A program made the translations under genes and the position numbers. Of a DNA stretch of 64,000 nucleotides, positions 1 through 8,371 are shown in pieces (the first letter of the stretch is position 1; the number at the start of each line of letters is the position of its first letter). The notes under the pieces are model-generated. The model worked only from the letters and a program-made list of their open reading frames with translations, was not told the origin of the DNA and searched no databases. Source of the DNA: Sphingobium sp. AP49 (GTDB taxonomy: Bacteria; Pseudomonadota; Alphaproteobacteria; Sphingomonadales; Sphingomonadaceae); the NCBI RefSeq assembly GCF_000281715.2, contig NZ_CP124576.1:4347501-4411500 (forward strand), written 5' to 3'.

Positions 1-248
1 TGCTGCTGATGGTCGATGATGACCGCTTCCCACTCGCGCCCGGCGAAGTGCCGGTCGAACGCTCGATCCGCTTCCGGACGCTCGGCTGCTATCCGCTGAC
101 CGGCGCGGTCGAGAGCGAGGCCTCGACCCTGTCGGAGGTGATCCAGGAGATGCTGCTCACCACCACATCCGAGCGCCAGGGCCGCGCCATCGACAAGGAT
201 GCCGGCGGCGCCGGCATGGAGAAGAAGAAGCAGGAGGGGTATTTTTGA
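1..248 (+). CDS. cysD: Sulfate adenylyltransferase subunit 2 (CysD), C-terminal fragment
   Basis: This is the last ~81 codons of CysD; the 5' part lies outside the window. CysD is the PP-loop ATP-sulfurylase subunit that adenylates sulfate to APS in the cytoplasm, with CysN supplying GTP hydrolysis. The visible tail carries the family's highly conserved end: [12 protein letters not shown], the TTSERQGR stretch and the terminal [10 protein letters not shown]. The frame is open to the left edge and stops with TGA at 246-248. The next gene, 127 bp downstream on the same strand, is its partner cysN fused to cysC, so this is a standard cysD-cysNC arrangement with palindromic repeats in the gap. 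Identity is secure; only the length is unknown. Confidence 0.95.
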   Translation, partial: LLMVDDDRFPLAPGEVPVERSIRFRTLGCYPLTGAVESEASTLSEVIQEMLLTTTSERQGRAIDKDAGGAGMEKKKQEGYF

Positions 249-255
249 CGCGCCA

Positions 256-360
256 CGGAATGCGTAGCGTTCCGAAGCGTCAACCCCGGCGAAGGCCGGG
301 GCCTCAGGCCTCCGGGCTGCCCCTCACCAAGATCAACGAGATCCCAGCCTTCGCTGGGAT
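256..360. repeat. Three REP-like palindromes between cysD and cysNC
   Basis: The gap holds three consecutive hairpins. The first spans 256-274 (CGGAA/TTCCG plus inner pairs). The second spans 284-301 and is perfect: CCCCGGC, GAAG, GCCGGGG. The third spans 341-360 and is perfect: ATCCCAGC, CTTC, GCTGGGAT. The last two share the layout stem-GAAG/CTTC-stem and are related in sequence, as copies of one dispersed palindrome family would be. From memory, very similar GCTGGGAT-type palindromes are abundant between genes in sphingomonads and Caulobacter. They may act as mRNA stabilisers or partial attenuators between cysD and cysNC. A genome-wide count is needed to confirm REP status. Confidence 0.7.
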
Positions 361-375
361 GACGGGACAAAGCCA

Positions 376-2295
376 ATGACCGACACGCTCGCCGACCCGA
401 TCTACCAGACCGATGCCCTCATCGCGCAGGACATCGACGCCTATCTCGACGTCCATCAGCACAAGACCATGCTGCGCTTCATCACCTGCGGCAGCGTCGA
501 TGACGGCAAGTCCACCCTGATCGGGCGGCTGCTCTATGATTCGAAGATGATCTTCGAGGATCAGCTCGAAGCGCTGCAGGCCGACAGCAAGCGCGTCGGC
601 ACGCAAGGGGGCGAGATCGACTTCGCCCTGCTGGTCGATGGCCTCGCCGCCGAGCGCGAACAGGGCATCACCATCGACGTCGCCTATCGCTTCTTCGCCA
701 CCGAGAAGCGCAAGTTCATCGTCGCCGATACGCCGGGCCATGAACAATATACCCGCAACATGGTCACCGGCGCGTCCACCGCCGACCTGGCCGTCATCCT
801 GATCGACGCGCGCAAGGGCATCCTCACCCAGACGCGGCGCCACTCCTACCTCGCCCATCTGATCGGCATCCGCAACATCGTGCTCGCCGTCAACAAGATG
901 GACCTGGTCGGCTATGACCAGGCCGTGTTCGACGGCATCGTCAAGGATTATGCCGAGTTCGCGCAGAGCATCGGCATCAGCGCCTTCACGCCCATCCCCA
1001 TCTCCGGCTTCAAGGGCGACAATATCACCGCCCATTCGGAGAATACGCCCTGGTACAAGGGGCCGACCCTGATGGCCCATCTCGAAAGCGTCGAGGTCGA
1101 TGCCACCACCGCGGCCGCCAAGCCCTTCCGCATGCCGGTCCAGTGGGTCAATCGCCCGAACCTCGACTTTCGCGGCTTTGCCGGCCTGATCGCCAGCGGA
1201 TCGGTCAAGCCGGGCGACGCCGTGCGCGTCCTGCCCTCGGGCAAGACATCGACGATCAGTCGCATCGTCACGCTCGACGGTGACCTGGACGAGGCGATCG
1301 CCGGCCAGTCGGTGACCTTGTGCTTTGCCGACGAGATCGACTGTTCGCGCGGCGACGTCATCGCCGTGGCCGACAATCCGCCGGAGGTCTCCAGCCAGTT
1401 CGAGGCGACCATCGTGTGGATGGATGACGAGGCGATGCTGCCGGGTCGGCCCTATTGGCTCAAGATCGGTACCCAGAGCGTCTCGGCCACCGTCCAGGCG
1501 CCCAAATATGTCGTCAACGTCAACACCATGGAGCATCTGGCCGCCAAGACGCTGGACTTGAATGCCATTGGCGTGGCTGAACTGGCGACCGACAAGGCCA
1601 TCACGTTCGAGCCCTATGCCGATAATCGCACGCTCGGCGGCTTCATCCTCATCGACAAGATCAGTAACCGCACCGTCGCGGCAGGCATGCTCCACTTCGC
1701 GCTGCGCCGCGCCCAGAATGTCCATTGGCAGGCGACCGACATCGGCCGCGACGCCCATGCGAGCCTCAAGAACCAGACCCCGCGCGTGCTGTGGTTCACC
1801 GGCCTGTCCGGCTCGGGCAAGTCGACCATCGCCAATGAGGTGGAAAAGCGGCTCGCCCTCATGAACCGCCACACCTTCCTGCTCGACGGCGACAATATCC
1901 GCCATGGCCTCAACAAGGATCTGGGCTTTACCGATGCCGACCGGGTGGAGAATATCCGCCGCGTCGGCGAGGTCGCCAAGCTGATGACCGATGCGGGCCT
2001 CATCGTTCTCACCGCCTTCATCTCCCCCTTCCGCGCCGAGCGCGAGATGGTGCGCCAGATGCTCCCCGAGGGCGAGTTCATCGAGATCTTCGTCGATACC
2101 CCGCTGGAGGTGGCCGAGGCGCGCGACGTCAAGGGTCTCTACAAGAAGGCCCGCTCGGGCAGCCTCAAGAACTTCACCGGCATCGACAGTCCCTATGAGG
2201 CGCCCACCGCTCCGGAAATCCGGGTCAACACCGTCGAGATGACCCCGGAAGAGGCCGCCGAGCATATCATCCGCAAGATCATGCCGCTCAAATGA
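376..2295 (+). CDS. cysNC: Bifunctional sulfate adenylyltransferase subunit 1 / APS kinase (CysNC)
   Basis: A 639-residue fusion. Residues ~30-450 are the CysN GTPase, with G1 GSVDDGKST at 39-47, DTPGHEQY at 118-125 and NKMD at 173-176; it drives APS formation with CysD. Residues ~465-639 are APS kinase (CysC), with P-loop GLSGSGKST at 476-484 and the SPFRAER segment near 550; it phosphorylates APS to PAPS. The junction follows the EF-Tu-like domains directly. CysN-CysC fusions are common in alphaproteobacteria. The ATG at 376 begins a typical CysN leader. The stop codon overlaps the cysQ start by 4 bp (ATGA), indicating coupled translation with the phosphatase that removes PAP. Confidence 0.96.
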   Translation: MTDTLADPIYQTDALIAQDIDAYLDVHQHKTMLRFITCGSVDDGKSTLIGRLLYDSKMIFEDQLEALQADSKRVGTQGGEIDFALLVDGLAAEREQGITIDVAYRFFATEKRKFIVADTPGHEQYTRNMVTGASTADLAVILIDARKGILTQTRRHSYLAHLIGIRNIVLAVNKMDLVGYDQAVFDGIVKDYAEFAQSIGISAFTPIPISGFKGDNITAHSENTPWYKGPTLMAHLESVEVDATTAAAKPFRMPVQWVNRPNLDFRGFAGLIASGSVKPGDAVRVLPSGKTSTISRIVTLDGDLDEAIAGQSVTLCFADEIDCSRGDVIAVADNPPEVSSQFEATIVWMDDEAMLPGRPYWLKIGTQSVSATVQAPKYVVNVNTMEHLAAKTLDLNAIGVAELATDKAITFEPYADNRTLGGFILIDKISNRTVAAGMLHFALRRAQNVHWQATDIGRDAHASLKNQTPRVLWFTGLSGSGKSTIANEVEKRLALMNRHTFLLDGDNIRHGLNKDLGFTDADRVENIRRVGEVAKLMTDAGLIVLTAFISPFRAEREMVRQMLPEGEFIEIFVDTPLEVAEARDVKGLYKKARSGSLKNFTGIDSPYEAPTAPEIRVNTVEMTPEEAAEHIIRKIMPLK

Positions 2296-3035
2296 GCAAC
2301 GTCATGACAGACGCGGACCTCGCCGCCCATCTCGCCGAGACCGCCGGCCGCCTGCTGCTGGAGGTCCGCGCCTCGGGCCTGTTCAGCGCCAAGGCGCTCG
2401 GCAAGGCCGGCGACCAGACCGCCAACCAGTTCCTGGTCCATGCCCTCCAGGAACAGCGGCCCGACGACGGCCTCCTCTCCGAGGAGATGGCCTGTGACGG
2501 CGCGCGGCTCCAGCATAGTCGGGTGTGGATCGTCGATCCGGTCGACGGCACCCGCGAATATGGCGAGGCGCGCGCCGACTGGGCCGTCCATGTCGGCCTC
2601 GCCATCGACGGCGTCGCCACCATCGGCGCGGTCGCGCTACCCGGCCATGAGGACGGCATCGTCCTGCGCACCGACCAGCCGCGCATCGTGCCGCCCGCGC
2701 CCCAGAAACTCCGCATGGTCGTGTCCCGCACCCGCCCCGCACCCCAGGCGGTCGCGGTCGCAGAGGCGCTGGGCGCCGAACTGGTCCCCATGGGATCGGC
2801 CGGCGCCAAGGCCATGGCCGTGATCCTGGGCCAGGCCGACATCTATCTCCATGCCGGCGGCCAATATGAATGGGACAGCTGCGCCCCCGCCGCCGTCGCA
2901 CTCGCTCACGGCCTCCACGCCTCCCGCATCGACGGATCACCGCTCACATACAACCAGCAAGACACATACATGCCTGACCTCCTCATCTGCAGGCACGAAC
3001 ATGCCGACAGCGTGCTGGAGGCACTGAAGGGCTAG
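2292..3035 (+). CDS. cysQ: 3'(2'),5'-bisphosphate nucleotidase CysQ
   Basis: A 247-residue inositol-monophosphatase-superfamily enzyme. It shows the Mg-binding LLSEE (61-65) and DPVDGT (82-87) motifs and the C-terminal [14 protein letters not shown] signature. CysQ hydrolyses 3'-phosphoadenosine 5'-phosphate (PAP) to AMP, relieving inhibition of PAPS-using enzymes, and can adjust PAPS levels. Its position immediately after cysNC, with start overlapping the cysNC stop, supports CysQ over a sugar or inositol phosphatase. A second in-frame ATG at 2304 is possible, but the overlapping one at 2292 fits coupling. The gene ends tail-to-tail with the esterase on the other strand, sharing the four bases CTAG. 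Confidence 0.93.
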   Translation: MSNVMTDADLAAHLAETAGRLLLEVRASGLFSAKALGKAGDQTANQFLVHALQEQRPDDGLLSEEMACDGARLQHSRVWIVDPVDGTREYGEARADWAVHVGLAIDGVATIGAVALPGHEDGIVLRTDQPRIVPPAPQKLRMVVSRTRPAPQAVAVAEALGAELVPMGSAGAKAMAVILGQADIYLHAGGQYEWDSCAPAAVALAHGLHASRIDGSPLTYNQQDTYMPDLLICRHEHADSVLEALKG

Positions 3036-4483
3036 GCGCGGGTCGCCAGCCCGGCGCCGACATCGCGGCCCGCCCAGGCGCGCCAGCGATCGCCGTCGGG
3101 GTCGACCTCCACCCGGTCCGTCAGGTCGAAGATCTTCACCGCCGGCCGATCCACCGTATAGGCAGGCCAGTCCGGCTCGGGTGCGCCATGGCGGACGAAA
3201 TGGGCGATATGGTCGGTCATCCGCCGGCCAAGCGCAGCGCGGCGCCCGCGCATCGGCCCGCCCCGGACGAAGGCGGCGCGCAGGCCGCGCATCGGCCAGG
3301 CCAGAGTCAGGTCCAGCCCATGGGCGGCGCCGGCAATCGGATGGCGATAGTCGAAGCGGTAGAACCAGGTCGGTGCCTGCCCCGACTGCCGATCGGCGAA
3401 ATGGCGCGTCGGCATCAGGAAGGCGAGATCCGTGCCGAGCGCGCGGCGCCCCGCCTTGTCACGCGGATAGGCGGCGAGGATGCGCGCGGCATGATCGGCC
3501 GGCAATTGTGCATGCAGCAGTGCTTCCAACGCCGGCCAGTCGGTCGGCAGGATATCGCCCGGCATCAGTTCAAACAGGCGGATCTCCTCGCGCGTGGCGC
3601 CAGCGAGCAAGGGCACCGGAGCCGCCGGTTCAGCCACCGCTTCCGCCAGCGAGCCGGGCAGCAGGTCGCCGTCGAACCAGGGAGCGGAAGGAATGGTGCC
3701 GGGATTGGCCGCGCCGGCCGCGCCCTGCGCCTCGAACAGGTGCAGCAGGTCCATGCTGCGCAGCCGGGCGAGATCGGGATCGCCGAGCGCCGCCATATAA
3801 TCACGCGCCACCTGTTCGCTGCGGTCCCGGCCATGAATCAGGCTGACCGCACCGCTCTGCATGATCGCCCCGGCAAAGAGGCCGCGCGCGGACGGCGCGT
3901 GGAGCAGCAGCGAGACCGACATCGAGCCGGCCGACTGGCCGCCAACCGTCACCCGCGCAGGATCGCCGCCGAAGGCCGCGATATTGTCGCGCACCCAGGC
4001 GAGCGCCGCAATCTGGTCACGCAGGCCGAGATTGGATGGCACGCCGGGCACGACCGCGCCGAAATTGACGAAGCCGAGCACACCCAGCCGATAGTTGAGG
4101 GTGACGACGATGATGTCACCGTCGCGCGCCAGTTCGCTGCCGTCATAGGCGTGACCGCCGCCCGCAACGAAGGCGCCGCCATGAATCCAGACATAGACCG
4201 GCAGCGGGCCGGCAGCGCCGTCGGGCACATGGATATTGAGCGACAGGCAGTCCTCGGCAAAGTCGGGCGTCGTCAGGCGCGCGCGTTTCGCCTGATTGCC
4301 ATACATTTGCGGGCATTGCGGTCCAGGGCGCGATGAATCGCGCACATCATTCCAGCGGGTCGGCGCTTCGGGAGCGGCGAAACGCTCCGCCCGCGCATAG
4401 GGAATACCGCGCCAGCAGCGCACGCCGTCTGCCATGATGCCACGCACCGGCCCGGCCGTCGTCGCCACCGTCAATCCGTCCAT
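3032..4483 (-). CDS. Type-B carboxylesterase
   Basis: A 483-residue member of the carboxylesterase type B / p-nitrobenzyl esterase family (alpha/beta hydrolase). Visible elements are the N-terminal WRGIPYA block, EDCLSLNIHVP at ~78-87, oxyanion-hole HGGAF at 101-105, the nucleophile elbow GGQSAG with Ser184, and a late His in AGAAHGLDL. Most relatives have GESAG at the elbow; here Gln replaces Glu. No signal peptide is apparent, so a cytoplasmic enzyme cleaving carboxylic esters or lactones is likely. A TetR gene lies 97 bp upstream on the same strand and may control it. The natural substrate cannot be inferred beyond an uncharged ester, perhaps the entry step of the neighbouring catabolic genes. 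Confidence 0.9.
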   Translation of the reverse strand: MDGLTVATTAGPVRGIMADGVRCWRGIPYARAERFAAPEAPTRWNDVRDSSRPGPQCPQMYGNQAKRARLTTPDFAEDCLSLNIHVPDGAAGPLPVYVWIHGGAFVAGGGHAYDGSELARDGDIIVVTLNYRLGVLGFVNFGAVVPGVPSNLGLRDQIAALAWVRDNIAAFGGDPARVTVGGQSAGSMSVSLLLHAPSARGLFAGAIMQSGAVSLIHGRDRSEQVARDYMAALGDPDLARLRSMDLLHLFEAQGAAGAANPGTIPSAPWFDGDLLPGSLAEAVAEPAAPVPLLAGATREEIRLFELMPGDILPTDWPALEALLHAQLPADHAARILAAYPRDKAGRRALGTDLAFLMPTRHFADRQSGQAPTWFYRFDYRHPIAGAAHGLDLTLAWPMRGLRAAFVRGGPMRGRRAALGRRMTDHIAHFVRHGAPEPDWPAYTVDRPAVKIFDLTDRVEVDPDGDRWRAWAGRDVGAGLATRA

Positions 4484-4580
4484 GCCATGCCCCTCCTGCT
4501 TTGTGGCGGGATGCTAGGCGGCGTCGGATGCGCCGCCAACGCGCAAGACACAGATAGCGGCGGGGCGATGCCCCTTGCGA

Positions 4581-5141
4581 TCAGGGCTGCATCGAGGGGG
4601 TGACGACCAGCCGGTCGAGAATTTCCGCCATGCGGTCGAGGGGATAATCCGGCTCCTGCTGCAGCCACCAGGCGAGAATTTCCACCGTGGCGCTGACCGC
4701 GAAGACGATGCGCAGTTCGTCGGGCAGCCAGCCGGCATCATGCGGGGTCTGCTGCGCCAGTTGCCGGGCCTGGTCGGTAAATTCCTGCTTGAGCATCGTC
4801 GCCGCGCCGCCGGTGAGGAAAGCGGACCAGAGCGCCCGCCGCTCCGCGACATAGGCGAAGAGCGTCAGGCAGGACTGCCGCGCATCGTCGGCGAACAGGA
4901 TCGGCAGCGCGCGTTGCAGCAAATCGGCGATCTGTCCGGCGGCCAGATCGTGCAGCAGCGCGTCCTTGGAGGGATAATGACGGAAGAAAGTGGCGTAGCC
5001 GACCTCCGCCTCGCGCGCGACCTCGCGGATCGTCACCTGGTCATAGGGCCGGGTTTCCAGCAGGTGGAGCATCGCGTCGAGCAGCTGGCGGCGGGAGCGC
5101 AGCTGGCGCGCATCGGTGGGCGGGGTATCCATCTTGGCCAT
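4581..5141 (-). CDS. TetR/AcrR-family transcriptional regulator
   Basis: A 186-residue protein with the TetR N-terminal helix-turn-helix: LDAMLHLLETRPYD, then TIREVAREAEVGYATFFRHY at ~38-57, followed by the KDALLHDL helix. The C-terminal ligand domain is divergent, as usual, so the effector is unknown. TetR proteins normally repress neighbouring genes and release DNA on binding a small hydrophobic ligand. Transcribed leftward toward the carboxylesterase and divergent from the SnoaL-like gene at 5265, it could control both through the 123-bp gap. I saw no strong palindrome in that gap. An internal Met three residues in (MDTPP) is an alternative start. Confidence 0.9.
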   Translation of the reverse strand: MAKMDTPPTDARQLRSRRQLLDAMLHLLETRPYDQVTIREVAREAEVGYATFFRHYPSKDALLHDLAAGQIADLLQRALPILFADDARQSCLTLFAYVAERRALWSAFLTGGAATMLKQEFTDQARQLAQQTPHDAGWLPDELRIVFAVSATVEILAWWLQQEPDYPLDRMAEILDRLVVTPSMQP

Positions 5142-5264
5142 GGCTTAGGGCTTTCGCGCCCGGCTGAACAGGGGGATGGATCGCCAGACCGATGATCCGA
5201 CCCCGGCCCATTGCCCGACGGCCCCGCCCGACTAGGGTCTGCCCGACAGGAGAGGATGGGCATT

Positions 5265-5777
5265 ATGGACAAGCGGATCGAAATGCTGATCGCCAAGGAG
5301 GAGATCAGGGACCTGGCGCAGCTCTATTCGCGCGGGGTCGACCGCCAGGATATCGGGCTGCTCAAGACGCTCTATACGCAGGACGCCACCGACAGCCATG
5401 GCCCCTATTATGACGGGCCGGCCGACGCCTATATCGGCTTTCTGGAGGCATCGCTGCCGCACATGCATATCGGCGGCCATTTCATCTGCAACCATCTGAT
5501 CAGTGTCGACGGCGATCATGGCGAGGGCGAGGTCTATGCCATCGCCTGGCACCTGATCCCCGACGGCAAGGGCGGATTGCTGCACGACATGCAGGGGGTG
5601 CGCTATATCGACAGCTATCGCCGCGTCGATGGCCAATGGCGCTTTGCCAAGCGGGTGGTGAGTTTCGACATGAAGCTGCTGCACCCCGCCGGCGACCATG
5701 GCGACAAGCCCGTGCCGGTGAATGACCCGAGCTATGCGCTGCTGGCGCCGCTGTTTGCCCGGGGGGCCGGCCGCTAA
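5265..5777 (+). CDS. SnoaL-like (NTF2-fold) domain protein
   Basis: A 170-residue protein starting MDKRIEML. It looks like the SnoaL_4 group: a helical start with EEIRDLAQLYSRGVDRQD, then alternating strands containing HIGGHFICNHLI and YIDSYRRVDGQWRF. This is a small cone-shaped alpha+beta barrel used by polyketide cyclases, dehydratases, isomerases and small ring-hydroxylating subunits. The purine-rich AGGAGAGG at 5248-5255 places the ribosome correctly for the ATG at 5265 and is too close to the in-frame ATG at 5256, so I chose 5265. It precedes a TauD-like oxygenase by ~106 bp. A role as hydratase, dehydratase or isomerase in the same pathway is inference only. Confidence 0.8.
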   Translation: MDKRIEMLIAKEEIRDLAQLYSRGVDRQDIGLLKTLYTQDATDSHGPYYDGPADAYIGFLEASLPHMHIGGHFICNHLISVDGDHGEGEVYAIAWHLIPDGKGGLLHDMQGVRYIDSYRRVDGQWRFAKRVVSFDMKLLHPAGDHGDKPVPVNDPSYALLAPLFARGAGR

Positions 5778-5810
5778 CCGCTTCGCTGCAGCGATGTCGC
5801 CACCGCTTCC

Positions 5811-5839
5811 TTGACAGTCAAATCAACAATCCTGTTGAT
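5811..5839 (+). promoter_or_regulatory. Promoter box with 18-bp inverted repeat before TauD-like gene 1
   Basis: A consensus -35 hexamer TTGACA at 5811-5816 is followed by a perfect palindrome at 5822-5839: ATCAACA, ATCC, TGTTGAT. The palindrome covers the expected spacer and -10 region, the usual place for a repressor site. The dioxygenase ATG is at 5884. The same design (TTGAC box plus palindrome containing TGTT) recurs at 8306-8343 and 44198-44234. The site is directly visible; its use is inferred. Confidence 0.6.
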
Positions 5840-5883
5840 GACAGCGCAGAAGAGACGGGCGCAGCAGGCGCCCGCTGGAGCGG

Positions 5884-6705
5884 ATGATGGCCTTTTCGAC
5901 GATCGATCTGACCCCGCGCATCGGCACCGAGATCCGGACCGATGCGGCGACTTTGGTGTCGGGTGACCATGCCGATAACATCCTGGAGCTGTTGCAGCAG
6001 CGCGGCGTGCTGATCGTGCGCGGCCTGCACATGAGCAGCGACGATCAGCTGGCCTTTTCCCACACGCTTGGCCGGGTCCAGCCGCAGGGCGAGGGCGGCA
6101 TCTTCAAGGTGACGATCGATCCCAGGGAAAATCCGGGCGCCGAATATATCAAGGGCGCCTTCTTCTGGCATATCGACGGGGCGAGCGACGATGTCCCCAA
6201 TTTCGCCGCGACGCTGAACGCCAAGTCGTTGTCGAAGACCGGGGGCAGCACCTATTTCGCCAATACCTATGCAGCATGGGACGACCTGCCCGAGGACGAG
6301 AAGGCCGCCTATGACGGGCTGCGCGTGGTCCATAGCTTCGAGACGTCGCAACGCTATGTGAACCCCGAGCCGACCGTGGGCGAGCTGAATTTCTGGCAGA
6401 TGCGCACGCCCAAGGTCCATCCTTTGGTCTGGACCCATGAGACCGGGCGCAAGTCGCTGGTGCTGGGATCGACCGCCGACCATGTCGAGGGGATGGACCC
6501 GGCGCAGGGCCGCGTGCTGCTGTCGAAGCTGCGTGAATGGGCGATCCAGCCGCAATTCGTCTATCGCCATGACTGGACGCAAGGCGACCTGCTGATCTGG
6601 GACAATAGCGGCACGATGCACCGGGTCGATCCCTATCCGCTGGAAGAGAATCGCATGATGCACCGCACGACGATCGAGGCGATCGAGCAACTGGTCGGCG
6701 CCTGA
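5884..6705 (+). CDS. TauD/TfdA-family Fe(II)/2-oxoglutarate dioxygenase (1)
   Basis: A 273-residue cytoplasmic oxygenase. The iron triad is visible: HxD in FWHIDG (His96, Asp98) and the distal His246 in GTMHRVDPY, with 2-oxoglutarate-binding arginines at 257 and/or 261 in RMMHR. The family couples 2-oxoglutarate decarboxylation to hydroxylation, often cleaving C-O, C-N or C-S bonds of sulfonates, aryloxyalkanoates or carboxylates. The protein is clearly paralogous to the one at 8372, with the same FANTYAAW/FCNTYAAY block and the same spacing of catalytic residues. It sits behind its own operator-like promoter and is followed by an SDR that could oxidise the alcohol product. The substrate is unknown. 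Confidence 0.92.
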   Translation: MMAFSTIDLTPRIGTEIRTDAATLVSGDHADNILELLQQRGVLIVRGLHMSSDDQLAFSHTLGRVQPQGEGGIFKVTIDPRENPGAEYIKGAFFWHIDGASDDVPNFAATLNAKSLSKTGGSTYFANTYAAWDDLPEDEKAAYDGLRVVHSFETSQRYVNPEPTVGELNFWQMRTPKVHPLVWTHETGRKSLVLGSTADHVEGMDPAQGRVLLSKLREWAIQPQFVYRHDWTQGDLLIWDNSGTMHRVDPYPLEENRMMHRTTIEAIEQLVGA

Positions 6706-6753
6706 AATCGCGCCAAGCGCGACACCGAAATTGACACATGGGAAGGATGAAGG

Positions 6754-7506
6754 ATGACAAGGTCTCTAAATGGTCGCACGGCCGTGGTCACGGGTGCGGG
6801 ATCGGGCATTGGCCGCGCCATCGCGCTGCGCCTGGCCGAGGACACGGCAAAGATCGCGGTGTGGGACATTAATGGCGAGGGCGCAGCCGAGACCGTCAAG
6901 CTGATCGAGGCGGCCGGCGGCACCGCCATCGCCATCACCGCCGACTGTTCGGACAAGGCGGCGATCCATGCGGCGGCGGAAGAGACGCGCACCAAGCTGG
7001 GACCGATCGCGATCCTGGTGAACAATGCCGGCATCGCTCCCTTCACCCCGTTCATGGATATTGACGACGACCTGTTCGACAAGGTGATCCACATCAACCT
7101 GCGCGGTCCCTATCTGCTGACCAAGGAAGTGCTGCCCGACATGCTGGCCGCCGGCTGGGGCCGGGTGATCAACATCACCTCCTCCTCGGTCCAGTCGGGC
7201 TCCTTCGCCCAGGGCCATTATGTCTCGTCCAAGGGCGGCCTGATGGGCATGACCAAGGCGCTGGCGCTGGAATTCGCGCCGAGCGGCGTGACCTTCAACA
7301 TGGTGCCGCCCGGCTTCATCGACACGCCGATGCTGCGCGCCGCGCCGATCGACGCCGATGCCTTTGCCCAGACGCTGCCGATGAAGCGGATCGGCAAGCC
7401 GGAAGATATCGCCGCCGCCTGTGCCTATCTGGCGTCGGAAGAGGCCAGCTACATTACCGGCCAGACGATCAGCACCAATGGCGGCCGCTACATGGGCTCG
7501 CACTGA
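6754..7506 (+). CDS. Short-chain dehydrogenase/reductase (SDR)
   Basis: A 250-residue classical SDR with the cofactor motif TGAGSGIG at ~14-21, NNAG near 90, an ITSSS block and the catalytic YVSSK near 157-161. The WDIN acidic segment at the end of beta-2 suggests NAD(H) preference. It most resembles 3-oxoacyl-ACP reductase/3-hydroxyacyl-CoA dehydrogenase-like SDRs, which oxidise secondary alcohols in catabolic clusters. A GGAAGGATGAAGG purine stretch just before the ATG serves as ribosome site. It lies 48 bp after TauD-like gene 1, so the two are probably co-transcribed and it may oxidise the hydroxylated product. A strong stem-loop follows at 7515-7544. Confidence 0.9.
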   Translation: MTRSLNGRTAVVTGAGSGIGRAIALRLAEDTAKIAVWDINGEGAAETVKLIEAAGGTAIAITADCSDKAAIHAAAEETRTKLGPIAILVNNAGIAPFTPFMDIDDDLFDKVIHINLRGPYLLTKEVLPDMLAAGWGRVINITSSSVQSGSFAQGHYVSSKGGLMGMTKALALEFAPSGVTFNMVPPGFIDTPMLRAAPIDADAFAQTLPMKRIGKPEDIAAACAYLASEEASYITGQTISTNGGRYMGSH

Positions 7507-7514
7507 GAGCTTGA

Positions 7515-7544
7515 TTGAAAATGCGCGAAAGAGCGCATTTTCAA
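7515..7544 (+). terminator. Perfect 12-bp stem-loop after the SDR gene
   Basis: TTGAAAATGCGC at 7515-7526 pairs perfectly with GCGCATTTTCAA at 7533-7544 around a six-base loop (GAAAGA). It begins eight bases after the SDR stop codon. The T-run lies inside the 3' arm rather than after it, so it is a terminator or mRNA-end stabiliser rather than a textbook intrinsic terminator. Confidence 0.6.
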
Positions 7545-7550
7545 GAGACC

Positions 7551-7627
7551 GCACCGGCCCACCCCCCCACCCGACCACCCAGCCATGATATCCTGATGGG
7601 CGGTCGGGTGGGGGTGTGGGCCGGTGC
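7551..7627. repeat. 77-bp near-perfect palindrome (MITE/REP-like element)
   Basis: The arms 7551-7576 and 7602-7627 are inverted copies, matching at 25 of 26 positions and beginning GCACCGGCCCAC. The 25-bp centre is itself partly palindromic around GATATC (7587-7592). The whole element could fold into one cruciform or RNA hairpin. It has no coding potential I can support. Such long symmetric intergenic elements are usually dispersed, non-autonomous repeats; copy number elsewhere in the genome would decide. Confidence 0.65.
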
Positions 7628-7655
7628 AGATGCGCCGAAGGCGCCAAACGAAAGC

Positions 7656-7688
7656 GCAAGCGCTTGCATGGCCAAGGCGCTTGCATGG
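7656..7688. repeat. 12-bp palindrome followed by a 17-bp tandem duplication
   Basis: GCAAGCGCTTGC at 7656-7667 is an exact palindrome. GCGCTTGCATGG occurs at 7660-7671 and again at 7677-7688, a direct repeat with 17-bp period. This lies 27-60 bp before the TetR start at 7715, where the regulator's own promoter or operator would be expected. It may be a binding site or simply the edge of the adjacent palindromic element. Confidence 0.5.
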
Positions 7689-7714
7689 GCGGCCCGGCTA
7701 TTTATGCTCCGGCC

Positions 7715-8299
7715 ATGGTCCAGAAACGTCGCGTCGGCGCCGAAAGCTCCGAAACCCGCGCCCGGATCGTGGAGGCCACCGAACAGGTGATCCGCGACGA
7801 AGGCTATGCCGCCGCCAGTTCGCGCCGCGTCGCGCTGCGCGCCGAGCTGCCGCCTTCGCTCGTCCATTATTATTTCCCCAGCACCGACGATCTGCTGCTG
7901 GCAGTGTTCCGGCGCGGCGCGGAACAGAGCGACGCGATGATCGAGGCGGCGCTGACCAGTGCCGATCCGGTCCGCGCGCTGTGGCGCTTCTTTTCCGACC
8001 CCAGCCGCAACGCGCTGGCGATGGAATTTGTCGCCATGGCCAATCATCGCAAGGCGATCCGCGCCGAAATCGCCCGCCACAGCGAGGCGATGCGCACCCG
8101 CCAGGCGCAGTTGATGGAGCAGGTGCTGGGCGATCGCCTGGCCGGACACAAGGTGACGGCGGCGGGCCTCAGCCTGTTGCTGGCCGCGGTCGGCCGCACA
8201 TTGGTGATGGAAGCCGACATGGGGGTCGCCAGCGGACATAGTGATGCCCGCGCGTCGGTCGAAGCCCTGCTGGACGAATTGCTGCCACCCGAAAAATGA
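7715..8299 (+). CDS. TetR-family transcriptional regulator
   Basis: About 194 residues, starting MVQKRRVGAES. The helix-turn-helix is clear: RARIVEATEQVIRDEGYAA, then SRRVALRAELPPSLVHYYF, then STDDLLLAVFRRG. The C-terminal domain contains the HSEAMRTRQAQLMEQVL helix seen in BetI/AcrR-like members. I preferred the ATG at 7715 to an upstream in-frame ATG at 7616 because the extra residues are arginine-rich translation of the palindromic repeat region. It is followed after 72 bp by the second TauD-like gene, whose promoter holds a perfect 16-bp palindrome, so that gene is its most likely target. Ligand unknown. Confidence 0.85.
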   Translation: MVQKRRVGAESSETRARIVEATEQVIRDEGYAAASSRRVALRAELPPSLVHYYFPSTDDLLLAVFRRGAEQSDAMIEAALTSADPVRALWRFFSDPSRNALAMEFVAMANHRKAIRAEIARHSEAMRTRQAQLMEQVLGDRLAGHKVTAAGLSLLLAAVGRTLVMEADMGVASGHSDARASVEALLDELLPPEK

Positions 8300-8305
8300 G
8301 AGGCA

Positions 8306-8343
8306 TTGACTTTTCCATGCCCCTATGTTGAACATGTGTTCAA
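8306..8343 (+). promoter_or_regulatory. Promoter region with 16-bp palindromic operator before TauD-like gene 2
   Basis: A TTGACT -35-like hexamer at 8306-8311 is followed at 8328-8343 by the exact palindrome TTGAACATGTGTTCAA, covering the likely -10/start area of the dioxygenase gene at 8372. The half-site TGAACA/TGTTCA is the same as in the palindrome before the IclR gene at 44219-44234. No convincing -10 is visible, which is common in alphaproteobacterial promoters. Confidence 0.6.
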
Positions 8344-8371
8344 ACGTGCAGGGACGCATAGGAGAGCAGGC

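Noticed and set aside
304..2265. 653-codon open frame antisense to cysNC
   Set aside because: It lies exactly opposite a well-recognised gene, has the Arg/Asp/Gly-rich composition of antisense translation, and its first residues read through the REP-like repeat.
6731..6736. TTGACA hexamer before the SDR gene at 6754
   Set aside because: Only 17 bp from the start codon, so a -10 box and leader would not fit; the SDR is more likely co-transcribed with the upstream oxygenase.
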